Positions 1 through 11,616 of a DNA stretch of 64,000 bases are shown piece after piece (position 1 is the first letter of the stretch; each line of letters starts with the position of its first letter). The notes under the pieces were generated by a model. That model was not told where the DNA came from, did no database searches, and saw only the letters and a list, made by a program, of their open reading frames with translations. The stretch comes from Sanderia malayensis. Lineage: Eukaryota > Cnidaria > Scyphozoa > Semaeostomeae > Pelagiidae. Position numbers and translations under genes: made by a program. The stretch spans positions 1-64,000 of the forward strand of contig RQOL01000490.1 of assembly GCA_013076295.1 (NCBI GenBank), in the 5' to 3' direction.

Positions 1-1185
1 TGCTGACTGGGCAAAAAACTGGGGTCTCCATAAGAAAGAAACTGTTCCTCATAAAGGACTTTTCTACACAAAGCTTGACAGCAAATTAGGATGTGAGCTC
101 CAAACTTTGTAACAGGTTCTTGTTTTCAGATATTTATATAGTACATATAGCTGGCGGCGGGCCTGAAAGTGAACGAATAAAGAAGGAGTTTCAGACATTG
201 TTCCGAAAGCATAAACTTGAGTTGGTCATCGAATGCAACAAGAAAATCGTCAACTATCTTGATGTTACCCTCGATCTGAACACCGGCACCTACAGACCGT
301 ACAAGCCGAATAACGAAGTCAACTATGTTCATGTTAAATCCAATCACCCACCCAACATCATCAAGCAGATTCCGTTCTCAATTCAAAATCGCCTGTCGAT
401 TTTATCTGCAAACGAAGCAATCTTTAATGAATCAACACCATTTTATGCAGAAGCTTTAAGGAGATCCGGCTACGACCACCACTTCGAATATACACCAAAT
501 GCACCACGACCAAGACGAAACAGAAGTAGAAAAATCATATGGTTCAACCCACCTTTTAATAACAACGTGGAAACAAATGTTGGCAGATGCTTTCTCAACA
601 TGATACAAATTCATTTTCCACAAGGTCATAAGCTCCATAAGATTTTTAACAAAAACACTGTTAAAGTCAGCTATAGCTGCATGCCGAACATCAAATCAGT
701 CATCAACGCCCATAAAAAAAGTTTTGTCATCTCAACCGCAACCCGACGAAAGAACGTGCAACTGCATTCGTAAAGAAAGCTGCCCCATGAGCCAGAACTG
801 CTTGGTGTCGAATATCGTTTATGAAGCCACTTTAACATCAAGTCTACCCGGATACGGAGAGAAAAAGTACATCGGTCTCTGCGAATCAACGTTCAAGACA
901 CGGTATAGTGCACATAAAACATCTTTCAATCTTGAAAAATACCGTAATAAGACAACGCTTTCAACAGAGGTGTGGCGAATCAAAGATGGTGGTGGGATCC
1001 CAAGCATTGTTTGGAGAGTCATCAGGAAGTCTAAAGCGTTCACTCCAGAATCAGGTCGTTGTGCACTCTGTGAAGCTGAGAAATTTGAAATCATTAATTT
1101 CCCTGGAAGCAACCTGCTGAATAAGCGATCCGAAATCATGGGCAAGTGTCGACATCAGCGCAAATTCGAACTTGAGCTTTGTTGA
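1..1185 (+). pseudogene. Penelope-like retroelement, RT C-terminal part and GIY-YIG endonuclease
   Basis: A first reading frame (93-773) carries the segment after the RT catalytic core of Penelope-type elements: ESERIKKEF, then NYLDVTLDLNTGTYRPYKP, SNHPPNIIKQIP and IIWFNPPF, ending in NTVKVSYSCMPNI. A second frame (724-1185) carries a Cys-rich linker and a GIY-YIG nuclease core (YIGLCESTFKTRYSAH). The two frames overlap and are offset by one base at an A7 run (714-720), so one product was probably made originally. The RT palm (YRDD region) is not readable at the window's left edge, so the copy is 5'-truncated or continues outside. Established: EN+ Penelope-like elements pair an RT with a GIY-YIG nuclease for target-primed integration. 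The exact clade is not resolved. Confidence 0.85.
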
Positions 1186-2419
1186 GACGAACAGATCTGA
1201 CGTCGATTTCGAAAACGAAATCATTGGAACGTTTTTAGTTTGTTATTGTAACGAATCTTTTTAGTTGCCTGAGGATTGTCTTAAAGTAAGAAATGAAACT
1301 GCCAGTAGCAGAATAAAAGAGTTTTTTCTATGTATGTTTACTATAGTACATATAGTACCTATTCGCACTGCAAATATGACAATGTTGGTCAAAGTTGATA
1401 TTCCCACGCTCATTAAAAAAACTTTGTCATGATAAACAAAGTTTGTCAGATTTCTGTTTGCAATTAGCAGATTTCTGTTTGCAATTGAGATGTTTTATCT
1501 CATGTAGCACGTTAACAAGTTCGTTCTTGAAAATAGTGCTCTCACCCAAGGGCGAAATATTAAAGTACTGATTTCGATTCAAATCACGTTGAAAATGGGA
1601 TGCAAACAGTTATGTTAATATCACTCTCTCGCAGCAACTGAAATTTGAAAGGCTATTTCTGTTATAAATCATCAACATAACTTCTGTCAATTTGGCAGTA
1701 ACTTCTGATAAACAATTGCAAAATAAGCTGATAATTTATCAGCATCGTAACAGAAGGAGAGAAATTGAAGTCCACTCTTCTGGTCCTATCCAAGGCCTGA
1801 TTCATCGTGGTTGGAGCATACGTTGTTTGACAAAGAATTCCTGATGCAGAATCCAAAAATGGCTTCGACTTTCGAGCGACACGTTAAATCGTGTGATTGT
1901 GATATGATTTCAAATGGCACCCTGGGCTTCTTGATTGGTGTTAACATGAATCTTGGATGCCCATCGAGTAACCCGCTGGTTATCATGCATTTTCAAGAGA
2001 TTGTGATGCTCTAGAGCTCTACAACGGAACCTTTGGTCAATTAGTTGAAATGTGACAATGTGTTAGATTTCAGATTTTGGTGTTCACGCTGTATCAATTA
2101 AGCTACTTCCTGATAAACCTGACAAAAAAGCATTCCAGATTCACATTCTTCATTCAAGATTAGAAGACTTGTTTTCCCCCTCCATTCAGGGTCCCTGGTT
2201 TTTTCACAGTAAGTTCATGAGCCCCAGTTTGAGTGATCTCATTTTAGTGTTAGTCTCGGTACCAGACTACCGGACATTCTCCAGCCTCTCAGCCCACATC
2301 TCTTTTCTTTTGTCCTCATGCTCTCAAGTAACCATGGCGTTGGGCAAGCACAAGGACAGCACAGCCACCAAAGTGAGCTCGGTACTGAGAAAGGCACTTC
2401 ATGAAATAGAAGATATAAG
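1186..2419. other. Penelope 3' flank, then unassigned AT-rich sequence
   Basis: The first 130 bases after the nuclease stop look like the 3' untranslated tail of the Penelope-like element. The rest is AT-rich with only short overlapping frames on both strands and no motif I recognise. No RNA gene, terminal repeat or tandem array was seen. Confidence 0.4.
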
Positions 2420-4120
2420 TAAAAATGCAACAAGCATCATCCTCAATTTCATCGCCATCAGCAGAGTCTCCAATTTCACCTTCTTCGCAAAGTAACTCCA
2501 GGCCTAGGCCCGGTTGTGGAAAACTTTAAGGCAGATTCCAACATTCATCAGTTCAATTACGGCAAGCAATGGGACGTGCAAGAGGAATGATGAGTAATGT
2601 GTCGACCTTGGGAACATTCAGAAAGCTAAAGCAAACCGAAAGACTGAGGTCCTTTTCAGCAATGAGCAGCACCAGCAGCAATAGAAGCAGCATAGGCAGG
2701 CCAGCCGAAAGGAAAAAAGCCGAAAATTGAGGAACATCATGTGTTTGAATTTGCCCTGATGCATTTCAAGTCTGGTGTCGATGACTGGAGCATCAGAGAA
2801 GAGAACATTGCTATGAGGGGTCTGGTTGAACTGTTGCCATCTTACAAAGAAGCTGACTCTGGCAAACGTCATTCAGACCCAATATCCAATGATCCATGGA
2901 AAGGATCTGCATTTTGTGAAAGCAAACAGGAGAAAACTAGTTGATATTGCAAGCAGTTGTGGCTATGAATACAAGCAAGTTAGGTTGATGGAAGGACAAG
3001 GTGCCTTATATTTGACATTAAATCGGGGATGTGATTACCTCTTTGGGCCGGATGACATTTTCTATCCAAATAATAATAGTGGGGATGAACAGCTGATTAA
3101 GGTTACAGGAATATCTGACACTTCTACCATTAACATTCACTCTGGGGAAAAACATGAAATGGAAGTCAAAGCAAAGCCAGTGAAAGACATTGCAAATTAC
3201 TTGCAGTTCTTTGCAGGTGCATGAGTTTTTGCAGAAGTAAGTACATATCAGATCCCATAGAAATCCTAAAAGAAGAACAAAAGTTCATTATCCAAGGTCA
3301 ACCTCTTAAAATCTATGCTGAATCAGAAACAATAGACGGTGAAAAGAAACTGCTTGCTCATTAATAGACAGGTTATTCTGAAGTCAACCTTTGAGGAGGA
3401 AATTGCCATATATACAAATCCGTGCACAACCCTGGAAATTTCCTTGTATGGTGAAGTTGCTGAAGATTTGGGGGGACCCAGAAAAGAATTCTTAAATATG
3501 GTTATGCAGGCAGTCAAGAAAACTAGGGTGGAGAGATAATATTGGTGATGATTTCAAGAAAGTTGCTTTACCTATTGCATTTTCCATTTTGCAGAATGGT
3601 CCTGTGCCACAGTTTTTTCACATGATACACTTGGTCAGATTTTTAAAGGAAAGAACGACATTCAATCCATCAAGTACCTTGGATGGATCAGATAGTTAGC
3701 TTGGATAGTTAGTCTTATGAAAGCTTATCCCTGTCTAAAGTTCCTTTTTTACCTTCTCAAGCCAGTGCTCTAACAATGAAGAAACTTCAGAATCTCTTAA
3801 ACCCAGTTTTGATGAAGAAGGCTCAAACAGTCGGAAGTTCTTCTAGAATGAAATATATGCAACGTTTCTTCGATACACACGAGAATTAGCATCTGGGAAA
3901 AATGTTCAATTGATCTTTCGAGTATTTTACAGTTTACAACTGGTTCTCTTTCAGAGCCACTAGTTGGCTTTGTTGTGGGCCCCAGCATTTATTTCGAGCA
4001 GGTTACAGGTGGTGATAAATGGTCATTTTTATTAACTTCTAATACATGCATCAACAGACTTTGTCTTAAAATATCATCTTCCGAGTCTAAGCTTCCACAA
4101 GACGAACATTTTTTGTGAAC
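2420..4120 (+). pseudogene. HECT-domain (G2E3-like) ubiquitin ligase gene, frameshifted
   Basis: Successive frames give one recognisable protein. There is a Ser-rich N-terminus (from about 2420), a conserved middle region (FEFALMHFKSG at 2741; HFVKANRRKLVDIA and GQGALYLTL in 2880-3040), and then a HECT domain: LYGEVAEDLGGPRKEFLNMV (3440-3510), ALPIAFSILQNGPVPQFF (3559-3620) and the C-lobe GFVVGPSIYF (3970-4000). The catalytic motif SNTCINRL follows, with its Cys codon at 4047-4049. HECT ligases take ubiquitin from E2 on this Cys. At least four frame changes or stops (near 2720, 2890, 3330 and 3537) make it a pseudogene unless short introns or sequence errors explain them. This family is multicopy in cnidarians and fish; another relative lies at 44603-45237. 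Confidence 0.8.
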
Positions 4121-4756
4121 AACTATTTTGGACTAGACTAAGTTACTCTTGCTACGACTGTGAAAATAAAGGCTTACTCTCAGGTCTGGAAGGATGTTTG
4201 CAAGGGATGCTTGCAAGAAACTTTTAGAAATTAATGAGTTTCAAGAAAAAAAATAAGAAAATCTCAGCTTAAAAATACGTCATTTTGAAGAAAATTTCGG
4301 CTCAAAAACTTTTTCTTATAAAAAATGCTTGTATCTTAATTTACGAGGCTCAAAAATAATAAACGGAGGGTCTGGAATAAGAATGTCCTGGGTCCTGGTT
4401 GGATGTTTTCAAAAAATTAATGAGGGGGGAGGTACCTTTATTCCTTACTCGAGGGTATACGTTTCTAAAAATGATTATGTCTTAAAGAAAAGTTATTTTT
4501 AAAAATTGTGTTCAAAAACTAATGTTTGTGGAATTTTGAAGAACGAGTCGGTTATCTTTTATGCTGCAAATTCCTCTATGATTCTCATTGCATTTAAATA
4601 AAGACCCATGTCCATTTCGTCCGACTGTCATAGTGTATCAATAACCGCTAGAATTCTGTGGCTAGGCACATGCTCATTCGGTAATGACAGAGGGGTTAGG
4701 ACAACGTTATTGTCACTGTTGTTAAAAGGTGCTGGTCCTTGTGGATCTTCAGCATA
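4121..4756. other. AT-rich stretch without a recognised gene
   Basis: Contains several near-repeats of a T/A-rich phrase (cttaaaaatacgtc / ctcaaaaac / cttgtatcttaa) but no ORF of interest. It separates the HECT-type pseudogene from the minus-strand integrase-like gene. Confidence 0.3.
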
Positions 4757-6202
4757 TCAATCAAGATCATCAGGATCAACATTACTATCTCCCTGAGCTA
4801 AAGGATTGCTCGGATCAAGCATAGCAGATAACCACATTTGATTTGGCGATCTATTTCCACTGGTGCACTTTTTGTGCTCATTAAATGCTTTCATGAACTC
4901 ATCCAGTGAGTAATTTATGCAGGGCAGAAATATCAGTTGTAGCACAAACAGCTGCACAGTATTGTCATGCTGCAAAAGCTGACTTTGCTCCATTGCATAG
5001 AAAATATAGTAGAAGTAGTAGCAAACGCATCTGAATACACCTCTCGAGTCTCTCAATCCTTTGGTTGCGTGTAGATGGACCAGCATTCTCCACAGCCCTG
5101 TCAACCTTTATCCCCAAAGGCCACAAATTCCTAGATGTTGCACACGGAAATAAGTTCAGAACGGTCTCTGAGAGATTGTTGTTGCTGTACTTCAAGAACA
5201 TGATCGTGTGGGAGAAATGTCAATGCAGCCATGGATCACAAATCCCCTACGAATCGGTGAATGGTACCCATCAAGATGCCAAACAAAGCTTGACCATGCT
5301 ATATGGTATGCACGGCGAGACAAGACAGCTCCTCATCGGAGGATGCAGTTTTGTGGGTCTATGCATGCTAGAGACTCTGCGACTCCGTGCCTTTGCACTG
5401 GCAACCCAAGAGAAATGAGCAAGAAGCATTACTTGACAAGCCATTTTTCCATGTCGTCCAATGATGCACGGAAGGGTTGATGGACAACGGGGAAGAGGTC
5501 GACCACGGAGAAGCTGGATGGAAGATGTGAAGATCTGGACAAATGAACCGGTCAGTGTCTGTGTGCGAATGGCGGAGGATAGAGACAATTGGAGAAAAAC
5601 ATGCCAGTGCCCCAACGGCCAGCAGGCTACAGGTGTGACCTGACCTGACCTGACCAATGAATTCGTCACTCAGGGTATCCAAATCATCATGAGATATTTC
5701 TCAAAAGGCTTGCATTGACTCCAAGCCATAATACACGACTCACGCCTCATAACAGTCCAGTGTGAAACATCAAGTAATCTTGCAATTATCATCCAAGAAA
5801 CACCTACTCTTCTTAAATGTTCTAAAACCTCGCTTGGTGTAAATATAGATGGTCTACCAGGCCCATTGCTTACAGTATGGGTTACTAAAACGTTTGTCTT
5901 GTGAAAAACTCGACTGAATGGGTTGTAAGATGATGTAAAAGGGCTTTAATGCTTCAGAAATCAACTGAAACTCTGTTCTTAGGTCATGGTCGGTGATTTC
6001 AATTTTCAGATTCATCATTAGAGAAAAAGTAATTTCCACCTCAGCAATCACTAATTTGATATCAATTCAGGTTGACCTGATGGTCGTCATCATCATTTCT
6101 ATCCAGCGAAATACACTTTTGAATTCTGGAAAGAATAGATGTTAGGAAAATCTCCAAATCTGTTTGATGATCATTATGAGATTCAAAAGTGGCTTCCTCC
6201 AT
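4757..6202 (-). pseudogene. Integrase-core (rve-like) gene, copy A, split by a LINE fragment
   Basis: Read on the minus strand from an ATG at 6202 (MEEATFESHNDHQTDLEIF). Then comes a winged-helix-like segment GPGRPSIFTPSEVLEHLRR plus SWMIIARLLDVSHWTVMRR (about 5860-5740) and ISHDDLDTLSDEF (5695-5660). After a gap, the rve fold resumes: PVQRHGVAESLACIDP (5400-5340), MFLKYSNNNLSETVLNLF (5201-5150), STRNQRIERLERC (5080-5040), YYIFYAMEQSQLL (5010-4975) and SPNQMWLSAMLDP (4850-4800). This order matches a widespread uncharacterised cnidarian/fish family with an RNase H-like integrase core. Stops and frame shifts, plus the LINE piece at about 5455-5656, disrupt it. Whether the family is a domesticated integrase or a transposon gene is not known to me. 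Confidence 0.75.
5455..5656 (+). mobile_element. 5'-truncated non-LTR retrotransposon 3' end
   Basis: The frame 5461-5643 gives MHGRVDGQRGRGRPRRSW followed by MAEDRDNWRKT, a typical extreme C-terminus of RTE/CR1-type reverse transcriptases, and stops in a short (TGACC)n tail (5634-5656). Such a microsatellite tail is a usual 3' end for these elements. The piece lies on the plus strand, inside the minus-strand integrase-like gene, whose frame resumes on both sides. The left boundary is approximate, because no target-site duplication could be fixed by eye. Confidence 0.75.
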
Positions 6203-6786
6203 TTTTTGCCTCTTCGGGTCTCTTTTGCAGCAGCCTCTTCTTGCTTTAGGAAGAGATCAGTAGCCTCCTTTTGCAGTAGCATGAAAATGGCAATTCTTGA
6301 ATCAAATATTCAAATATTGAAGTGAAAATGTATATCTTGAGTACAATATACAATATTCAATCTTGAAAGAAAGATGCGAATCTTGAATAAAAAATGTCAA
6401 TGTTCAATGAAAAATGGAAAATCTCTATTATATAATCTACGTCGACACGTGACCCGGAGGCGCTGAACAATGGGCTATTGTTTCTTGAACAATCGACGTT
6501 CGACCAAACAATGTGATCAAAGGAATTTCGTTGTATCGATAAAGGCTTTTTTGGGGGTGCGAATAAGGGTGCAAATCGGTATAGAAATCATCGCTGCATT
6601 GTGATAATGACAGTAAAGTATGTGGCTAATTTCTACTCCAAGCAGTTCGGGAGTTATGGCCCATTTTGTGTTCCGACCTTCTAGAAACAAGGACAAGGAC
6701 AGAGGACAGAGTTAAGAGATGCAAAATGAGCAGGGAGAAGCACGTGTTTTGTTAGTTGAACGGGCGGCAAGTTGCTCGGGTTTAAG
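6203..6786. other. Intergenic, includes a degenerate Helitron 5' module
   Basis: At 6300-6420 is a run of related short phrases (caatattcaatcttgaa and variants). At about 6420-6590 there is a diverged plus-strand copy of the Helitron 5' module seen at 12660, 26930 and 47772: cacgtgac, then paired aacaat motifs, then aaaggctttttt. No coding potential was recognised in the rest. Confidence 0.5.
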
Positions 6787-6810
6787 CATACATACATACA
6801 TACATACATA
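6787..6810 (-). repeat. (TATG)6 tail of the CR1-like LINE
   Basis: Six uninterrupted CATA units on the plus strand read as TATG repeats at the 3' end of the minus-strand LINE that follows. Short tandem tails of this kind are characteristic of CR1/L2-group LINEs and mark the element's 3' terminus. Confidence 0.8.
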
Positions 6811-7023
6811 AGTTATTTGTTTAAGCAGGTTTAAACTATGGCAGCGTCAGCTGATGTGGACCTGCTATCTAACTACTACTAATTATTTACAGCTTTAAAA
6901 TTAAAGTTAAAAGTAGAATAGAAGTAATAAATAAAGTAAAAATAAAATAAAATAAACAAGGGAATAAATAAATAAACGAATAAAGTAAAGTAAATGTCTT
7001 TCAATAAATTCCAGAAAAGAGTT

Positions 7024-10000
7024 TTAGTAATAGATAAAGTCTCGCTCTTTAAGAGTTATCATGGATGCTTCCTTTAGAAAGCTTGTTGTTGTTATTAATT
7101 TTTTTGCAGTTTTAAGGTTATTTTTAAAAGTGTTTGGATTACGTGTTGATCTTAAATTTTCTGGTAACCTATTCCAAAGATTCGTTCCACGATACCTAGC
7201 TGATAATCTTCCCTGTTGTTCCGTTGCAACTCGAGGGACAATGAATGTGTTTTCCCGCGCATAGCGACCGCTGTTTTTGTCAAAAAGTTGTCTGAAATCT
7301 TCGGGACATATCTCGTTACAGACTTTATGCATTATCGCTAGTATTCGTCTCTTATAGATGTAATCTAGTCTATCCCAATTTGCACGTAGCAACGCTTCAT
7401 CGTCCGATATATTCCTTGGTAGTTTGTGAATAAGCTTTGCAGCCCTTGCGTGAATTTTTTCCAGTTGTGATATAAGTGTTTGGGAGCATGTACCCCAAAC
7501 TGCAATTCCATATGTTACTGCAGCAATTACAGTTTTAAAATAGATTTCTTCTTGGATGGAAATTGGGAGGTATGTCATTCTCCGAAATTGGCTCATTTTC
7601 GCTCTATAAGATTTTGCAACTTTCTTGATTTGCTGATCCCATTTTAAATGATTGTCTATGGTAACTCCCAAGGATGTTACACTGTTCTTGTACTTTATGA
7701 TTTTATCACCAATCGTTACTGGGCGCAAGGGACCAATAAATCTTGCCTAGGTTATCATCATTACTTCCGATTTATCGGTGTGGATTGTTAGTTGATTTTT
7801 TTCACACCAATGCTTAATCTCTAGCCCGATTTCATTTAGTGTATCAATAACCTCTTCAATGTTTTGCCCAATATAAAAAAATGTTGTATCGTCAGCAAAT
7901 AGATAAACATCACCCTTTGTAATATAGTCAGATAGGTCATTAATATACATGGAGAACAATCTTGGGCCTAAGAGCCACCCTTGAGGTACCCCATAGGAAA
8001 CATCTCTCATGCGTGATCTTGTATTGTTCAATTCAACAAATTGTTGCCTATTATCCAGGTAGCTCTCTAGCATTGTGTAAGCGTTTCCTGTAAATCCAAA
8101 TCCTTTGAGTTTCGTTTTCATGATGGTATGGTTTACAGAGTCGAAAGCTTTTCGAAAATCAATAAGGAGTACACCGATGATGCAACCTTTGTCTAAAGCT
8201 TTTTTCCAGGTCTCAGTCATTAATAAAAGTAGTTCCTCTGTCGATTTGCCCTTTTTAAATCCCCACTGATATGGAGTAGTAGCACCATGCAGATCAAGGT
8301 GTCTGTCCACGGTCTTGCATATCTGGCCCTCCTGTATCTTACTAGGAACACTAAGTAATGAAAGTGGTCTATAGTTTTCTCTTTCCACATTTGACCCCTT
8401 TTTGAATGCACTTTTAAGTTTGGCAATTTTCCATGCTTGTGGGAATTTGCTATCCTCAAAACTCTTATCGATCACAATCTTTAGCCCCTCCAAAATGGAA
8501 TGATTTGCAGCTTTGACTTCTCTTGGAGCTATTTCATCAGCTCCCATAGATTTGTGTGGATTTAGGGTTGTAACTTGATGTGCCAGATAAACAATGTCAC
8601 TCTTGAATGATTCGCAGGTAGGTGTTACTCGACTAATATGTTTTATAAAGTTATCATCGTTTTGATTTGAAAAGTTTGATGCAAGTTTTTTTCCAACATC
8701 AGCGAAGTGATTGTTTAGTAACTCAGCCTTTTCAGAGTCCTCTGTGACAAGATCCCCGTCGTCATTTTTTAATGCTTGGATGTTATTAGTCTTAGATTTG
8801 CCTTTCATTTTGTTCACTATCTGCCAAAACTCTCTAGAGCTATTTGATTTGTTAAATTGGTCCTTCCAATACTCAGCTTCTGCTTTTCGCAGCATGATGT
8901 TAATCTTATTTCTTAAGACTTTATATTCTTCCCTCAACTTGTTATTACTTCTATTTCTTTGCCATTTCAATAAAGTTTTGTATCTCAAATTCATTGCTTT
9001 CTTGATTTCTCTATTGACCCATGGGAGATTATTTTGTCGTGTTTTTGCCAACCTATTGGAAATAAACTCATTTAGAACATCTTTGTACATTGTCTCCCAA
9101 CAATAAACGGCATCGTCTATATCCTCAAATGAACTTATGACCCACCAAGGGACTTTGTCTAGCGTTTCCCTAAACTTTTCCTCATTGAATCTTTTTCTGT
9201 CCTTAATATACTTAAGCTGAGGTTTGCTGTGAATCTTCTGTATGTTCAATACACAATAAACTAGTTTATGATCTGAAAACGCTGGTTCAAATGTGCCAGA
9301 TTTGGTAACTCTATTTGAGTTCCTTATATTATCACTTACTACTATAAGATCAATTAATGTCTCAGACGATTCTGTGATACGAGTTGGCTCTTTTATCAGG
9401 TTGTGGAAGTTAAAAGCTTTTAGAACTTGCTTCAGTTTTTTGCCTGTTGGTGTAGTTTGTTTGGAACTATCCTTGCTTAGTAAGTCAGAATTGAAATCAC
9501 CTAGGATTAATATGTTCTTTCTTTTGGACCATAGGTAGTTGAGTATTTTTGAAAAATTATCAATGAATGCCATATCTGTTGGTGGCCTGTAGACTGAGCC
9601 TATCAAGAATTTTTGAGAGTGAAGGGTTAGCTCAATCCATGCAGATTCAATTTCTTTCACCTCGTTTATCTCTTTAATTGGGGTAACAGTTAGGCAACTT
9701 TTATAATATAGCAAGGAACCTCCTCCACTTTTCTTCTCTCTGTCGAATCTTTCTAGTTGGTAACCATTAACAGAGATCTCTTTATCAGATGTTTTCCAAT
9801 TTAAGTGTGTCTCTGTGAGTGCAAGAATGTCTAGTTTTGAATAATGTAAGAGCATTTCAATTTGTCTAAGCTTAGAAAGTAGGCCATTAACATTAAGGTG
9901 TGCTATTTTGATTCCATTTATACCCATGTTAGAATTTAACACTTTGAACATATCATTTTCTTCCAAAATGTTGGCTTCTGTCTCTACGTTAGTTTGCATG

Positions 10001-10563
10001 GCTAGTGGTTGCTCTTGTACTCGCTGGTTCAGACCTACGCATGCAGGACAACTCCACTGGACCCTGTTTGCTTTCATCTGGATGTAAAGATCGGGCTTTA
10101 TATTCCCACAATTCTTCCCGATATGGCATGATTTTTTGCAGGAATCGCACGACAATGCCCTGTGTGTGGATGCTACTGGTTTATTACAAACAGAGCATGG
10201 ATTTCTGACAGGACCCGGGTTTTTATGCACATCTCCAGCCAATAACAATTGGAAGCTGCCATGGTGTTCTTTATTTGAAACGTACGGTATCCTGGCTCTG
10301 CAGAACTTTCTTTTCGAGATGTTTAAAAAATGGACTGGGCCTAGTCTGGCTAGGCCATCAATTTGGCAGGCCAAAGCTTCTCCATATCTTTCGAATTTAA
10401 ATCCATTGCAATCGTCGTTCTTCTCGGTAATAACAGGTTCAGATCTTACCTCAGTATTTTTATACAGTCTGATGTTTATTATAGGCTGAAAATTTAGCAG
10501 GAAAGCTATCGTAAAGCATGCAAGCACGAATACGTGTCGGAAATCAATTGTAAAGACGTGTCA
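7024..10563 (-). pseudogene. LINE ORF2: 2A-like peptide, PHD finger, endonuclease, reverse transcriptase
   Basis: One frame runs from just after a TGA (about 10564) to 7024, interrupted only by a TAG at 7747-7749. Numbering from a GTG at 10527: hydrophobic N-terminus (1-16), 2A-like LLLAGDVHKNPGP (94-106), PHD-like Cys/His finger (111-164), and APE endonuclease starting IKIAHLNVNG (about 206) with LTETH (238-242), GDFNSD (343-348) and SDH (418-420). The RT follows with AFDSVNH and the catalytic FADD (877-880), and a thumb/C-terminal region lies after the stop (SLGVTIDNHLKWDQQI). No in-frame ATG precedes the 2A motif, so the true start may be upstream, spliced or lost. It nicks DNA and reverse-transcribes its own RNA at the target. 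The single stop makes it presumably inactive. Confidence 0.88.
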
Positions 10564-10600
10564 ATTGTTGTCAAGACCTGTGGAGACAATTGGTGGACAA

Positions 10601-11616
10601 TTATTTCAAGGTATTTCCTTATTCAATTGTTTCTGGCTGAAAATAGCACGAGTTTTGTTTTGTTTCAACTCACGTTTTTCTTTCGGCTCGAGGGCCTAAC
10701 CACAACACAAAGACAATTTTGATTTTCTTGGGTCGTTCTGGACCGATTTTGTCCATTTAAACTTTCGATAACTGTTTATTTACACGAGAACTAAAGTTAT
10801 CTGGGGTTGTTTTTTTTGTTTTGTCGATTTTCCTCTGTTTTTGGACAGTTTTAGCCGAGTTTGGGTTTTGCTGGAAAACACGAAATTTTCATGCAACTCG
10901 CGTGTGTTCTGCATTCGCGAAAATTAAATTTTAACCTGCCAAAACTTTGTTTTTTTCACCCAAATACTTTCGATAAATGTTTTACAGGCTATTGGCTTCA
11001 TTTTGATTTTTTCGTAGGTTCTGTAGGACGAAAATGGGCCACATTAATTTAATTTGAAAGTTGGTGAATCGTGTTTTAAATGCTATTTTTTGCACCCGTT
11101 TAATTTCACGGCTATTTTTGATTAACAAAATCAAGTCTTGAACTTCAAAAATATCCAACTAAAATTGGGAAAAGTATTTCGTATGCACCCAAGTACTTTC
11201 GATACATATTCGCCAAGGTATCAGCTTCATGTTGGTGTAATTTGAGTTAAAATGGACCAATTTTGACCAACTTAGGGGAATTTTTGTGTTTTTAAAGTGG
11301 GCTGATGAATAAATTTTTCCACGGCTTTTGTGTTGGGCTGCACTAAATACTCTCTTAAAATTCAAAACAACACTGTTAAGAAATGTGAATATTTTTATCG
11401 GATTCGCTGTTTTCTTTCTGATATATTTTTTATTACAGATTGAGTTTAAATTTTTCAGGATTGATTAAATTTTTGAAGGCAACTTTTTTTTCAAACTTCA
11501 CACTGAAGCTATCAACTTTCGGAAGCGGCATTCAGGGGGGCAGCGTAGGCGTGGGGCGGTCGCTTGGCAGGGGGGAAGATTCGACCTCCCACCTTTACTT
11601 TCTTTAGAAATGTGGC
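10601..11616. other. Unassigned region with three diverged repeats
   Basis: Phrases built on 'ctttcgata' recur at about 10757, 10968 and 11201 (spacings roughly 211 and 233), followed each time by T-rich sequence and a 'gacgaaaatgg/aaatggacc' phrase, suggesting an old tandem repeat. A G-rich patch lies at 11525-11575. No convincing coding exon was seen. Confidence 0.4.

Larger units (their letters stand above)
6787..10600 (-). mobile_element. CR1-like LINE, near full length
   Basis: Minus-strand non-LTR retrotransposon. The 3' end is marked by the (TATG)6 tail and a short AT-rich 3' UTR (6811-7023). The long ORF lies at 7024-10563, and the 5' end is not sharply definable beyond about 10600. 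PHD-like finger, apurinic endonuclease and RT in one ORF with a tandem tail fit the CR1/L2 group. Only one in-frame stop and no frameshift were seen across 3.5 kb, so this is one of the youngest elements in the window. Confidence 0.85.

Noticed and set aside
1811..2495. Overlapping short frames at 1811-2014 and 2169-2495
   Set aside because: No motif, splice context or conserved composition; frames exist on both strands.
7061..10489. Plus-strand frames inside the CR1-like LINE (for example 8711-9106)
   Set aside because: Antisense shadows of the long, clearly conserved minus-strand LINE frame.
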